41,177 bases of DNA from Bacteroidales bacterium (GTDB taxonomy: Bacteria; Bacteroidota; Bacteroidia; Bacteroidales; UBA932), in the NCBI GenBank assembly GCA_022653675.1, contig JALCST010000019.1, positions 1 through 41,177 on the forward strand, written 5' to 3'. Positions within the stretch are counted from its first letter, which is position 1; the number at the start of each line of letters is the position of its first letter. The position numbers were made by a program, and so were the translations under genes. Shown here piece after piece: positions 1-10,100 of this stretch. Below the pieces are notes generated by a model. The model was not told the origin of the DNA, searched no databases, and saw nothing but the letters and a program-made list of their open reading frames with translations.

Positions 1-2805
1 GGGGCTCAAAACGGGGCTTCGAATATAAAGGGAACCGTTTGTGGGGTTGTGACCGAGAACGACGATGGGGCACCTGTCGAATATGCGGTGGTGATTTTAT
101 ATCCTGCGGAAGTTTATACTACTACCGACAGCGACGGGAAGTACAGATTCAACGACGTGGATCCTGGCGAACACAAGATCTCCGTCCAGTATGTGGGAAT
201 GGAGAGCGTAGACAGTACTTTTACGCTGCAGAGCGGTTCCGTGTGCAAGATCGATGTCAAAATGGTGGTATCCAGCTTCCATCTTGAAAAAGTTGTCGTG
301 ACGGCCGTGCAGAACAAAGCCGGAGAATCCACATCTTCCACTATCTCCAGACAGGCGATGGATCATATGCAGACTTCTTCGTTGAAGGACGTAATGGCCC
401 TGCTGCCAGGTGCCGTAATCCAGAATCCTGATTTGTCGAAGGCGAGCAACCTTACGTTGCGTTCCGTGGCCGAAGTGGCGGGATCTGCCGCAAACGATAT
501 GAACAGTCTCGGCACGGCAGTCTATATCGACGGCGCTCCTATTTCAAACAACGCCAATATGCAGATCATTTCGACGGGGATCAACGGTACGACCGAAAAC
601 AAATCTGGAGCATCCCCAGGAACTGGAATCGATGTCCGCAACATCTCAACTGACAATGTGGAAAGCATTGAGGTCATAAGGGGCATACCTTCCGCAGAAT
701 ACGGTGACCTCACCTCCGGGGCGGTAATAGTCAAGTCGAAAGCGGGAATTGAACCTCTCATTATCCGGTTCAAGACGAATCCCCAACTTTATCAGGCTTC
801 CGCGTCCAAGGGATTTTCGCTTGGCGAGAAATGGGGGAACCTTAATGTTAGCGGTGATTATGCCTACAATAACGCCCTTGCCACAGCTTCCTATCAGAAT
901 TATCAGCGGTTTAATGCTAAACTCCTTTGGTCGATCCGTCTGTCCAATAATTTTTCCACAAATACCTCGATGGATTTCACTTATGGTAAGGATACATATA
1001 ACAGGAACCAGGATGAAGACAATTTTAGTTATATGAGAGGTGCGACAAGCGTCGGGGTGAGGTTTAACAATAACGGGAATTGGGTGATAGACAGAGGATG
1101 GCTTAAATCTGTCAATTATGCCATTTCGGGCAGTTATACGGATAAGAATTCTTTTTTGGAGGAACAGCTTTCGAGTGCCACCGCCATATACAGTACCAGC
1201 ATGGTAGACGGGGCCGTCATTTCCAATCGCAAGGGACAGCATGTTTATGATGCTTCAGGCAATGAAATAACGAATTTTACAGGTACTGACGCGGTTAATT
1301 CCTTTGCAACGGTTACGCCTTACACTTATTTTTGCAGGTATGACATTTATGGCAAGGAGATAAACGGTTATGCAAAGCTTGTAGCCAATTTTTTCAAGCA
1401 ATGGGGTGACAATCTGAATGACAGGATCAAAATCGGGGCCGATTTCAAGACCGACGGGAACATGGGGAAAGGTCTAGTCTTCAAAGAAGGGTATCCTCCC
1501 ATGAAGTCTACGAACAGCGGAGAGTCGGGATATCGCTCCCGACCGTATTATGACATTCCGTTTGTAAACCAGATCGGATTGTTCGCTGAAGACGAACTGA
1601 ATTTGAAAATAGCCGGTCGCAATTTGATAATCAATGCAGGAGGACGTTTCGACTGGGTTAACGGAAAGACAGTTGTCGTTCCCCGTTTGAACGCTTCGTT
1701 CGAACTCTTCCCGGGTGTGCTTACGCTTCGCGGCGGATATGGCGTTACGGCAAAGGCTCCGACCGAGCTGTACCTTTACCCACAGGACGTGTATTTCGAT
1801 CAGATCAATTACAACGGACTTGAGTCTTCGCTTCCTGAGGCTGAACAGTTGCTGGTATCCACGACCAAAATCTACAGCACCAGAAATGCCGATTTGAAGA
1901 TTGCCACCAACAGAAAGTATGAGCTGGGGTTTGATTTGAAAATTGCCGGCAAGTACCGTCTGTCCGTAACAGGCTATGATGAAGAAATGAAGAACGGTTA
2001 CGATCTTGGAAGCGATGTCTCCTCCTTTGCCCATAATGAATATGTGAAGTATGAAGTTGACCACACAAATGCCGGAACGATTCCTACGTTGAAGGTGCAG
2101 ACTGTATACAATTACCTTTTCCACTACTATAAGCCTCTCAATTCTTCATATTCGCGCAACCGCGGCCTTGAGTATGAGATCGATCTTGGAAGGTTTGACG
2201 ACATAAATACCTCAGTATATGTAAATGGGGCTTTTATGAGGTCCACCTTGTCGAGTTCAATGCCTTCATATTCATATAATGCCAACCTGAATACAATAGA
2301 AGCGGACGTTGCCGTATATCCTGCATATTACCACACCTACAATTACGACCAGGCCGTGACGACCTTCCGCTTCACTACGAATATCCCTGAAATAGGATTC
2401 GTCATCACACTCACTCCCCAGGTCCTGTGGTATACTGCAAATTGGCTGCAAGAGGTGTCAAAAGATGCTTCGGGGAATTATGTGGATGAGAAATATTCCT
2501 GGTACATCGACCATAAGGACGGTCAGCTCAAAGACGCTACCGATGAATATATCAACGATTCGGCAAATTCATACATGCTTCCGCAGCTTTGGAGCAGACG
2601 TTTCGAGAAGGATTGGACCAATCCGACCGTCGTTCTCAATTTCAACCTGACAAAGGAGATAGGGGATTTGCTGACCGCCTCTTTCTTTGTAAACAACATG
2701 TTCAACAGCAGACCACTCCAGGAATCGAAGGTATCCACCGGAGTTTATACCGAAATGAACGATCCCATCTTTTTCGGTATGGAGGTGAAAATGAGCATCA
2801 GATAA
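1..2805 (+). CDS. TonB-dependent outer-membrane receptor, 5' partial
   Basis: This is an outer-membrane active transporter powered by TonB. The frame is open from the first base, so the signal peptide and true start lie upstream; the GTG at 49 is internal. In order it shows a carboxypeptidase-regulatory-like beta-sandwich (about the first 95 residues, with TDSDGKYRF), a plug domain ending in SIEVIRGIPSAEYGDLTSGA, and a long barrel closing with FFVNNMFNSRP and FGMEVKMSIR. It is not a full SusC type: no SusD follows. Instead DUF4876-like and DUF6850-like genes and two cysteine proteases follow on the same strand with very short gaps, so it probably heads an operon. The substrate cannot be read from sequence. 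The HmuY-like gene nearby makes haem or a metal complex a possibility, by inference only. Confidence 0.93.
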   Translation, partial: GAQNGASNIKGTVCGVVTENDDGAPVEYAVVILYPAEVYTTTDSDGKYRFNDVDPGEHKISVQYVGMESVDSTFTLQSGSVCKIDVKMVVSSFHLEKVVVTAVQNKAGESTSSTISRQAMDHMQTSSLKDVMALLPGAVIQNPDLSKASNLTLRSVAEVAGSAANDMNSLGTAVYIDGAPISNNANMQIISTGINGTTENKSGASPGTGIDVRNISTDNVESIEVIRGIPSAEYGDLTSGAVIVKSKAGIEPLIIRFKTNPQLYQASASKGFSLGEKWGNLNVSGDYAYNNALATASYQNYQRFNAKLLWSIRLSNNFSTNTSMDFTYGKDTYNRNQDEDNFSYMRGATSVGVRFNNNGNWVIDRGWLKSVNYAISGSYTDKNSFLEEQLSSATAIYSTSMVDGAVISNRKGQHVYDASGNEITNFTGTDAVNSFATVTPYTYFCRYDIYGKEINGYAKLVANFFKQWGDNLNDRIKIGADFKTDGNMGKGLVFKEGYPPMKSTNSGESGYRSRPYYDIPFVNQIGLFAEDELNLKIAGRNLIINAGGRFDWVNGKTVVVPRLNASFELFPGVLTLRGGYGVTAKAPTELYLYPQDVYFDQINYNGLESSLPEAEQLLVSTTKIYSTRNADLKIATNRKYELGFDLKIAGKYRLSVTGYDEEMKNGYDLGSDVSSFAHNEYVKYEVDHTNAGTIPTLKVQTVYNYLFHYYKPLNSSYSRNRGLEYEIDLGRFDDINTSVYVNGAFMRSTLSSSMPSYSYNANLNTIEADVAVYPAYYHTYNYDQAVTTFRFTTNIPEIGFVITLTPQVLWYTANWLQEVSKDASGNYVDEKYSWYIDHKDGQLKDATDEYINDSANSYMLPQLWSRRFEKDWTNPTVVLNFNLTKEIGDLLTASFFVNNMFNSRPLQESKVSTGVYTEMNDPIFFGMEVKMSIR

Positions 2806-2845
2806 TAGAATCATATTCATAACAACAGTTTAGATAATTACCATC

Positions 2846-4060
2846 ATGAAAAAATCAGCCTTGATTGCAGTCGCATTGATTGCAGCATTCGCATTGACTT
2901 CCTGCGAAAAAACGAAGAAGGTCACCCTAATTTCCGCTGTAGCACAGCTGAACGTATCTTCAATAACGGACATCAGCGTCCCTTCGTCGTTCGACGTAGT
3001 CTTTACGAATTACGACACTAAGGTAGCTGTCACAGCTACGTCGATCGACAATGAAGCTTCGGTCTCCAACCTTACCCCGGGGATTTATACCGTAACCGCG
3101 ACGGCCATCTCTTCCAAAGACGGTTCCGCCTATAACTTCAGCGGAAGCGCGACGAACGTCAGCATAACTGAAGAAGGACAAGTCATTCCTGTCGATGTTG
3201 CTGTAGTGAAAAGCAGTGCGCTTATCTTCAAGGAACTGTATTGGACAGGTGACGTCACTCCCGCTGATCCGACTACCGGCAAGACTTCCAATTATTTCCG
3301 CGACCAGTATTATGAAATATACAATAACAGCCAGGCTACGGTCTATGCCGACAGCCTTTGTATCTGTACCCTTGTCCCGATGCAATCGACCGCCAATTCA
3401 TATTCCTGGCAGATAGACAATCCGGAAAACTATGTCTTCACCCAACTCATCTGGCAGTTGCCGGGGAACGGCACCGATTATCCTGTAAAGCCTGGAGAAT
3501 CCATCATAATTGCCCAGTGGGGAGTGGACCATACTGCCGAGGGGAGGAATCCTAATTCAAATCTGGATCTCTCGGGCGCGGATTTCGAAGCATATGTCGG
3601 AACCAATGCGACGCTAGTCGATGGTGCCGCGCTGAATATGAACAGGGTCGTTCTTATAGGATATTCTGCACCACAGTGGCTTGCTACTGTCTTCGGTCCT
3701 GCGTATGTCCTGTTTTATCCTTCAGAACCGCTTGAAAATGACAATTTCATCCAGGATGCGAACTCATCCTCCAAATCTCGTGAGATACCTGTGAAAGATG
3801 TCCTTGATGCCGTCGAATTCGTCAAGAACGAGGCTTCAGTCTCTCTTAAGAGAGTTCCTACGGTCCTTGATGCAGGCGCTCTCTGGGCTGATTCTTATTC
3901 TGGGACTTCGTTCTATCGCAAGACAAAGGAGACCCTTGCCAGCGGGCAGGTAATCTATCAGGATACCAATAATTCCACGAATGACTTTGAAACAGGAGCC
4001 CCTGTCGTCCGCCGCAACGGGGCAGGCGTTCCTTCTTGGAATACCTGGATCAAGCAATAA
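2846..4060 (+). CDS. DUF4876-like surface lipoprotein
   Basis: The protein has 404 residues. It opens with a lipoprotein signal peptide (lipobox LTSC, Cys20), followed by a beta-rich N-terminal domain (about 25-120) and a larger domain from about residue 125 that begins with LIFKELYWTGDVTP and contains RDQYYEIYNNSQ. That pattern fits my recollection of DUF4876, a Bacteroidota family of unknown function found next to TonB receptors. The gene lies 40 bases after the receptor and 9 bases before the next barrel gene, so all three are likely co-transcribed and may form one outer-membrane complex. The lipidated N-terminus suggests a surface-exposed substrate-binding partner of the receptor. The family call is from memory of sequence pattern; the binding role is inference. 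Confidence 0.7.
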   Translation: MKKSALIAVALIAAFALTSCEKTKKVTLISAVAQLNVSSITDISVPSSFDVVFTNYDTKVAVTATSIDNEASVSNLTPGIYTVTATAISSKDGSAYNFSGSATNVSITEEGQVIPVDVAVVKSSALIFKELYWTGDVTPADPTTGKTSNYFRDQYYEIYNNSQATVYADSLCICTLVPMQSTANSYSWQIDNPENYVFTQLIWQLPGNGTDYPVKPGESIIIAQWGVDHTAEGRNPNSNLDLSGADFEAYVGTNATLVDGAALNMNRVVLIGYSAPQWLATVFGPAYVLFYPSEPLENDNFIQDANSSSKSREIPVKDVLDAVEFVKNEASVSLKRVPTVLDAGALWADSYSGTSFYRKTKETLASGQVIYQDTNNSTNDFETGAPVVRRNGAGVPSWNTWIKQ

Positions 4061-4069
4061 TCTTCCGGG

Positions 4070-5671
4070 ATGAAAAGATTCGGGACTATAATGGCTGTAA
4101 TGTGCCTGTGTTCCTCCATAGGAACCCGGGCACAGGATGCAGCATCCATCGGTCCGTTCGGCAAGACAGTCCTCGAAACCAATTTGGAGAAGAACCTCTG
4201 GTTTTCTTCGAACAGCCCTTCCCTGATGGCGGTAAGACCGGTGCCCTCATACGGAGACGTATCATTCGATTATGATATGGAGAATGGAAGATACAAGCTG
4301 CAACAGCAGGGAGATTTGGTTAAAGACATATCTTTCAATGCATCCGGAGCGGCTATGATTGGAAAATTCGCTCTCTGGGGGGAATTTCATTTCAACAATA
4401 TTTTCACGGATTCCACTCGGTTCAATACCAATCTTTACGATCCTATTGAAAGCACGATGCCATTTTACATAGCCGATCCCAACGTCAGCTTCTGGAGCGC
4501 CCAGTCTTATGAAATGCAAGCCAAGATTGCATCGCCGTTTTATATGGACAGGTTTTCTTTTGGAGTCGGACTTGAGTATGTTACGCAGACTGCAGGGAAA
4601 CAAATAGATCCCAGAGGAAATCCGTTTAATTATTATGCTGCCGTCACCCCTTCCCTTACATTCAAGTTTGACGACAGGAATTTCATCAGCATCAACGGTT
4701 ACTATAGGAACAGTTACCAGCGTTCGGCCTCTTCGGACAGGAATATTTACAAGAACCAGAAAGTATATGTCCTCAAGGGCCTCGGGAATTTTTCTTTAAA
4801 TTATGTAGGAAGTTCAGGATTGGGCGTTTTTTATTGGAAAGGAAACCGCTATGGCGGAAGCTTGCAATACGCGCATTCCGGGGGATTGGATTTTCTTGCC
4901 GATTGCAAGGTCGAGATGCAGTCTGAAGACTGTTTTCAAACTCCGGCTTCTCCGGAACCGATGGGAAGCACCTCTCAAATTTACGGAGAGGGTCGCCTGT
5001 CCCTCCTTTTCGGGCAAAGCAAATCCAATAAGGTGACGGTTGAAGGTTTTTTCCGTTCCACTGACGGCATTGAGTATGTTACCAAATATAACACCGATGC
5101 AGGCACGAAGGCCTGGGAGATTCTCAGCACCTCCGTATACAGCAATTACGTACGTATTCATGGCAAGCTGGCATATGACAGATTCATAGGAGGCAATGAG
5201 AAGAACGGTTACATATGGAAATTGGGTGCCTCCGCGAGGCTCGACAGCGAGGACGACAGGTACTATTCCCCTTCGTGCGCTTTCAACTATATGAATGCCA
5301 CTGTAGAAGCCAATGTGAAGCGTAACTTTTGGTTCGGTCCTGCGAATCTCGTCCTGGGCTTATTCGGAGGTTACAGGATGGGTTTAGGGGGAGAATACAC
5401 CTATACCGCTTCGGATGCCGCTACTGCGGTCACGGCGAACGTATGGTATCCGCTGGACCTTGCATATCACAAAGCCAATTGTACCACTTTCGGAGGCGAC
5501 TTCCGTTTAGGATGGGATGTTTCGGACAAGATAGAAGTTTATGCTACAGGTCGTTGTAGTTATAATGCGGCATTCCTGCCTGAAGCCGTAATCGCTCCGA
5601 ACGGGACTTCGGTGGATCTATACGGCAATTCCCGGGTGCTCGCGCACGGTGCGATCGGAATATCGTTTTGA
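4070..5671 (+). CDS. DUF6850-like outer-membrane beta-barrel protein
   Basis: The protein has 533 residues with a cleavable signal peptide (about 1-21, ending RAQ). The rest alternates short aromatic-flanked beta-strands and polar turns, and it ends in phenylalanine (GAIGISF), as outer-membrane barrels usually do. The pattern FNASGAAMIGKFALWGEF followed by a long barrel matches what I recall of DUF6850, a family that co-occurs with DUF4876 and a TonB receptor. It begins 9 bases after the DUF4876-like gene and ends 8 bases before the first protease gene. No plug or TonB box is visible, so it is not a second TonB receptor. Its function is unknown; a structural or assembly partner of the receptor is a guess. 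The ATG at 4070 is the first that gives a full signal peptide. Confidence 0.65.
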   Translation: MKRFGTIMAVMCLCSSIGTRAQDAASIGPFGKTVLETNLEKNLWFSSNSPSLMAVRPVPSYGDVSFDYDMENGRYKLQQQGDLVKDISFNASGAAMIGKFALWGEFHFNNIFTDSTRFNTNLYDPIESTMPFYIADPNVSFWSAQSYEMQAKIASPFYMDRFSFGVGLEYVTQTAGKQIDPRGNPFNYYAAVTPSLTFKFDDRNFISINGYYRNSYQRSASSDRNIYKNQKVYVLKGLGNFSLNYVGSSGLGVFYWKGNRYGGSLQYAHSGGLDFLADCKVEMQSEDCFQTPASPEPMGSTSQIYGEGRLSLLFGQSKSNKVTVEGFFRSTDGIEYVTKYNTDAGTKAWEILSTSVYSNYVRIHGKLAYDRFIGGNEKNGYIWKLGASARLDSEDDRYYSPSCAFNYMNATVEANVKRNFWFGPANLVLGLFGGYRMGLGGEYTYTASDAATAVTANVWYPLDLAYHKANCTTFGGDFRLGWDVSDKIEVYATGRCSYNAAFLPEAVIAPNGTSVDLYGNSRVLAHGAIGISF

Positions 5672-5679
5672 TGGCATAG

Positions 5680-7887
5680 ATGAAACGAAGATTTTTATTT
5701 ACAATCAGCGTATTGCTGTGCTTTACCTTAAAAGCGCAGCAATACGTTTTTATCGAGCCGCCGGTTCCTGCTGAAAAGTCTTTTGCGATAATAGCCGATA
5801 GCGCTGCCTTCGAGAATTGCCGCGAAGCGATATTATCTTACCGAGACGCCGTCCAGGATGAGGGCTATGCTGTCTATGTGGCAGCCAGCTGCTGGCGGGA
5901 TCCGGAAAGCGTCAAGCGCGTCCTGAAGGACCTTTATGACAACCATTCCCTTGCCGGAGCGGCTTTTGTCGGCGATATTCCCGTAGCGATGGTACGCGGT
6001 GCACAACACATGACTTCAGCGTTCAAGATGGACGAGCGGCAGCCGCGTTTCGATTCCTCGGTACCTTCCGACAGGTTCTACGACGACTTCGGTCTCGTTT
6101 TCGACTATATGGGGACGGACAAGGACCATCCTGGTTTCTTCTATTATGAGCTGGACGGCCGCTCCCCTCAATACATCTCTTCCGACATATTTACCGGCCG
6201 CATACGCCCGTATCTGAAGGGAGAAGAGGGTTATGCACAACTCAGGGCCTATTTCAAAAAGCTCGTCGCCGAAAAGAAAGAGGAGAATCGCCTTGACAAA
6301 GTGGTCTCCTTCACCGGCCACGGCTCTTTCTCGAACAGCCTGCCGGCATGGAAGGACGAAAGCGTGACTTTGAGGGAACAAATACCATCGGCGTTCGAAA
6401 AGGCTGACGGTGCGCGTTTCTATATCTTTTACATGTATCCTTACATGAAATATGTCGTTGCCGACGAACTGCAACGTCCCGATCTCGATCTGATGCTCTT
6501 CCACGAACACGGGACGCCGGACAGGCAATGGATGACCGGCGAACCTTTCGTACGCGGCAAGAAAGGTTACATGGAAAGCGGCAGGCGCCAGGCCAGGCAA
6601 GCTGCCAGGCAATTGATCCGTTATGATATGGCCGGTTCGCAGGAGGAGGCATTGGCTAAGACCATGGAAACGTACGGCATAGACAGTTCCTGGGTGGCCG
6701 GTGCGTTTGATCCGGCTGTTGTCGCAGCCGACTCGATAGAGGACCTGCGTACCGGCATAGTATTGGAGGATGTGTCGATAATAAGTCCCAATTCGCTGGT
6801 AACTATTTTCGATGCGTGCTACAACGGGGATTTCCGCGAAAGGGATTTCATAGCCGACCGTTACATTTTCTCAGGGGGAAGGTCTGTGGTCTGTGTAGGT
6901 AATTCGGTCAATGTCCTGCAGGACAAATCTTCCAGCGATTTGTTAGGCATGCTTTCGCTTGGCTATACGGTAGGCGAGTGGCTTCAGATGACGAATATAC
7001 TCGAGAGTCACGTCATAGGCGATCCGACTTTCAGGTTCGCTCCCGCATCAGGCGTAGAGATGCCCGATATCCGTAACAAGGATTGCGGATATTGGATGGA
7101 CCGCTATCGGGATGCCGGCGACCATTATGATGTAAAGGCCATCTGTCTTTACGGACTTTACAGGACCGGTTATCCCGATATGTCAGATCTGTTGCTTTCC
7201 GATTACAGGACGAGCCCTTCGTACATGTATCGCCTGCAGTGCCTGAATCTTTCGGCGCATTACGCAGACGGCAATTACGTGGAACTGCTTAAGGAAGCTT
7301 CCGTCGACCCGTACGAGTTCATCCGCAGGAAGGCGGCTTACTATATGGGTAAAGCAGGGGACGGGAGTTTGCTTCCGTATCTGGCGGCGATGTGCATTGA
7401 AGACTATATGTCCGAACGGGAACTGTTCAATATCTTTTCCTCTTCGGGTCATTTCCGCGATAGCCTTTTCATGGGTGCGGTGGATTCTGCGGTAGGCGCT
7501 TCCGATTACATATTCGATAAGGACGAATTCCTCGGTATGGTACGTAAAGGATGTTCCGGGGCATGCAGTATGGCCGAAAGCACATTCCAGGCCCTGCACG
7601 ATACAACCATGAGACCGCGTTACCGCTCGTTAATGGTTTCCAACCTTCGCAACAACCCATATCCGTGGATGGCGGACGATGTGCTTTCCCTTGCCGGGGA
7701 TACGACCGAAAATCTTTCGATCAGGATCCAGGCTGCAGAGGCGCTCGGCTGGTATGTTTATTACCCCGGACGCAGCAGGCTTGCCACCGGTTGCCGTAAA
7801 TTGATCGGGAACGAACGTTCGATGGACGCCGACTTGAAGGACGAACTTTACAAGACCATCAACCGCCTGGAGGCATATATTAAATAG
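5680..7887 (+). CDS. Gingipain-like (C25-like, clan CD) cysteine protease with helical-repeat tail
   Basis: This is a predicted secreted or periplasmic protease of 735 residues. It has a signal peptide ending LKAQ, a caspase/gingipain-like fold, and a C-terminal alpha-helical repeat region (about 500-735, for example EFIRRKAAYYMGKAGD and RIQAAEALGWY). The likely catalytic pair is His277 in HEHG and Cys380 in FDACYNGDF, resembling the gingipain HG and ACxxGDF motifs. A second GHG at about 213-215 is not conserved in the neighbouring paralogue, so it is unlikely to be catalytic. Other shared blocks are SDRFYDDFGL, NVLQDK and SHVIGDPTFRF. No type IX secretion C-terminal domain is visible. About 50 extra residues sit between His and Cys compared with the paralogue. 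Substrate specificity cannot be read from sequence. Confidence 0.8.
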   Translation: MKRRFLFTISVLLCFTLKAQQYVFIEPPVPAEKSFAIIADSAAFENCREAILSYRDAVQDEGYAVYVAASCWRDPESVKRVLKDLYDNHSLAGAAFVGDIPVAMVRGAQHMTSAFKMDERQPRFDSSVPSDRFYDDFGLVFDYMGTDKDHPGFFYYELDGRSPQYISSDIFTGRIRPYLKGEEGYAQLRAYFKKLVAEKKEENRLDKVVSFTGHGSFSNSLPAWKDESVTLREQIPSAFEKADGARFYIFYMYPYMKYVVADELQRPDLDLMLFHEHGTPDRQWMTGEPFVRGKKGYMESGRRQARQAARQLIRYDMAGSQEEALAKTMETYGIDSSWVAGAFDPAVVAADSIEDLRTGIVLEDVSIISPNSLVTIFDACYNGDFRERDFIADRYIFSGGRSVVCVGNSVNVLQDKSSSDLLGMLSLGYTVGEWLQMTNILESHVIGDPTFRFAPASGVEMPDIRNKDCGYWMDRYRDAGDHYDVKAICLYGLYRTGYPDMSDLLLSDYRTSPSYMYRLQCLNLSAHYADGNYVELLKEASVDPYEFIRRKAAYYMGKAGDGSLLPYLAAMCIEDYMSERELFNIFSSSGHFRDSLFMGAVDSAVGASDYIFDKDEFLGMVRKGCSGACSMAESTFQALHDTTMRPRYRSLMVSNLRNNPYPWMADDVLSLAGDTTENLSIRIQAAEALGWYVYYPGRSRLATGCRKLIGNERSMDADLKDELYKTINRLEAYIK

Positions 7888-7890
7888 GTT

Positions 7891-10080
7891 ATGAAGAGAA
7901 TTATCGCCTTTTTCGAATTGATGATCCTCCTGCTCCCGATCGAAGCCAAGGATAGGGTCGAGATCTTGAAATGCAGCAGGAATGCCGCCAGTTCGTTCGC
8001 AATCTTTACCGACAGGACTACGTATGACAGTTGCGGCGCCGCCATAAGGATGTACCGCGACGTACTCGAGGAGGAAGGACTTGGTACGTACGTTTGCATT
8101 GCCGACTGGAAGTCTCCCGAAGAAGTTAAGGGAGAGATACTATCGCTTTACGGGAAAAAACCTGTTCTGGAGGGTGTCGTTTTCATCGGGAAGGTTCCTG
8201 TCGTCAGGGTGGAGGGAGGACAGTACCTGACAACGGCCTTCAAGATGAACGAGAACAAATATACAATGCGGGATGCTTCCGTAACTTCGGACCGCTTTTA
8301 CGACGATTTTGGCCTGCGATTCGATTACGTCTGCCGCGACAGCATAGATACCGATGTCTTTTACTACCGTCTGAACTGCAAAGGGGATCAGAAAATAATT
8401 TGCGACATATATTCGGGCAGGATACTGGTGCCGGAAGATATGCCAGGAGATCACTACGCCATCCTTGACGATTACCTCGCCAGGGTGGCCGAAGCTCATA
8501 GGGAGGTCAATCCTCTCGATCACATAATATTCTATGCAGGATCGGGCTACAACTCGGATGACCTGAACATATGGAGGGAAAAACCGCTGCTCTTCAGGGA
8601 ATATTATCCGCTTGCATTCAAGACCGCATCGGGCAACCGTTTCTATGATTTTCGCCAGAACGACAACCTTATACGCAAGATGTTCACCGAGATCCAGCGT
8701 CCCGGGACCGACGTCTTCGTGTTTTCCGAACACGGTGACTACGATACGCAATATGTAACCGAACCGGAACGCCACGAAACCCTTCGTGACAATATCGCCT
8801 ATTATTACCATTCCGATTCCATATCGAATAATTCGCGGTGCAACATCCTGCTGGACGACATAGACTCGCTCCGCTCGGGGGCCCGCCTTATGGTCTTCAA
8901 CGCTTGCTACAACGGTTCCTTCCACCGGAAAGGTTATGTCGCCGGGTACCATATCTTCAACGGGGGACGTTGCATAGCTGCACAGGGGAATACGGTCAAT
9001 GTGCTGCAGGACAAGTGGGAGGACCAGCTGTCCGGCATGCTTTCCCTCGGACTTCGCATCGGCTTGTGGCAGAAAGAGTTTCCATATCTCGAGTCGCATA
9101 TCATAGGCGATCCGACTTTCAGGTTCACTCCGGCCCGTACTGAACCTGCACGCGGTTACGGCGAGACTGCACCTTCCGACCTCATAGTTCCGGATTCGAG
9201 CGGGCTCGACGCAACGCTTTCCGCAAGGCTGCTGTCCACGGGGAGGGCGGCGAAAGCGAAACGAAGGGTGAAAAATGGCGACAGGGCTTTCTGGTACGGA
9301 TGCATCCGGCAAAGCGACCCGCGGATCGCCGCGTTGGGAGTTCGGGAATATGCCAGGTTGTCGTCGGGCGGCGACTCGCTGGGGACCGTCCTCAGACATG
9401 TTTTGCATTGCAGCAGTGCCGTTTCGGTCCGTCTACAGGCATTGAACGAGTTGTATGACCGTGCCGATACGAATATAGCCGGCGTGCTCGGATATTCCCT
9501 GATGAACGACCCTTCGGAGGAGATGCGACGCCTTTGTGCACGCTATGCCGGCTTCGTGGGCGATACTTCCCTCGTAATGCCGCTGCTCGAAACCATGCTG
9601 TACGATGCACAGTCGAAGCGCGTCGCATACGAAGCCGCAACTTCCATACAGGTCTTTCCGCGCGCTTATGTGGATTCCTGTATCCGTTTTCTCGAAAGCC
9701 GCAAGCGGTTCGTTCCGTTGGAAGGCAACAGCCCGGATGACTTCTCGGGTTTGAAGGACGATTACGATTACCTGGAAAAATGCGTCGGACTGGCCGTGGA
9801 CCGTTCGGCCCAGTCCGAAAAAAGGATAAATGCCATAAGGACCACGAGAAATTACAATCTCCATTATGAGGCTGCACGGTTTGCGGCCGTGGCCTGCGAT
9901 GCATCGGAACCGGTCGATGTGCGTCTGGCCATGGCCGAAGCTCTCGGCTGGTACGTACACTCGATAAGCAGGAAGGATATCGTCGACGCATTCGACGCCA
10001 CATTGAATGGGAAGGAAGATATGCCTGCCGTACTTCGTGCTGAGATGGAGAAGACCGTAAAAAGGCTCTCTTTCAAATAG
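7891..10080 (+). CDS. Gingipain-like (C25-like) cysteine protease, tandem paralogue
   Basis: This 729-residue paralogue lies 3 bases after its neighbour. It has a signal peptide ending IEA. The predicted catalytic residues are His281 in SEHG and Cys339 in FNACYNGSF. It shares TAFKM, SDRFYDDFGL, NVLQDK and SHIIGDPTFRF with the upstream gene. The C-terminal third is a helical repeat region, with DPSEEMRRLCARYAGFVGD and the block AEALGWYVH also found in the upstream protein, suggesting HEAT-like units. The GHG of the first protein is replaced here by AGSG, which supports the EHG histidine as the catalytic one. The two genes arose by duplication and then diverged. It is the last gene of the operon and converges on the minus-strand HmuY-like gene across an AT-rich hairpin. 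Confidence 0.8.
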   Translation: MKRIIAFFELMILLLPIEAKDRVEILKCSRNAASSFAIFTDRTTYDSCGAAIRMYRDVLEEEGLGTYVCIADWKSPEEVKGEILSLYGKKPVLEGVVFIGKVPVVRVEGGQYLTTAFKMNENKYTMRDASVTSDRFYDDFGLRFDYVCRDSIDTDVFYYRLNCKGDQKIICDIYSGRILVPEDMPGDHYAILDDYLARVAEAHREVNPLDHIIFYAGSGYNSDDLNIWREKPLLFREYYPLAFKTASGNRFYDFRQNDNLIRKMFTEIQRPGTDVFVFSEHGDYDTQYVTEPERHETLRDNIAYYYHSDSISNNSRCNILLDDIDSLRSGARLMVFNACYNGSFHRKGYVAGYHIFNGGRCIAAQGNTVNVLQDKWEDQLSGMLSLGLRIGLWQKEFPYLESHIIGDPTFRFTPARTEPARGYGETAPSDLIVPDSSGLDATLSARLLSTGRAAKAKRRVKNGDRAFWYGCIRQSDPRIAALGVREYARLSSGGDSLGTVLRHVLHCSSAVSVRLQALNELYDRADTNIAGVLGYSLMNDPSEEMRRLCARYAGFVGDTSLVMPLLETMLYDAQSKRVAYEAATSIQVFPRAYVDSCIRFLESRKRFVPLEGNSPDDFSGLKDDYDYLEKCVGLAVDRSAQSEKRINAIRTTRNYNLHYEAARFAAVACDASEPVDVRLAMAEALGWYVHSISRKDIVDAFDATLNGKEDMPAVLRAEMEKTVKRLSFK

Positions 10081-10081
10081 G

Positions 10082-10100
10082 AAGATAAATCTTATCTTTT
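10082..10100. terminator. Possible bidirectional terminator between convergent genes
   Basis: AAGATAA (10082-10088) and TTATCTT (10092-10098) form a 7-bp hairpin with a 3-base loop, followed on the plus strand by more T residues. It lies exactly between the stop codons of two convergent operons. The stem has a single G-C pair, so it would be weak; its position is the main support. Confidence 0.35.

Noticed and set aside
6312..6330. GHG (residues about 213-215) as the catalytic histidine of the first gingipain-like protease
   Set aside because: The paralogue has AGSG at this place, while the later EHG is conserved in both proteins.
8140..9408. Long open frame of about 420 codons on the minus strand
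   Set aside because: It lies wholly antisense to the second gingipain-like protease, whose plus-strand frame carries conserved catalytic motifs; the antisense translation shows no recognisable domain or signal peptide.
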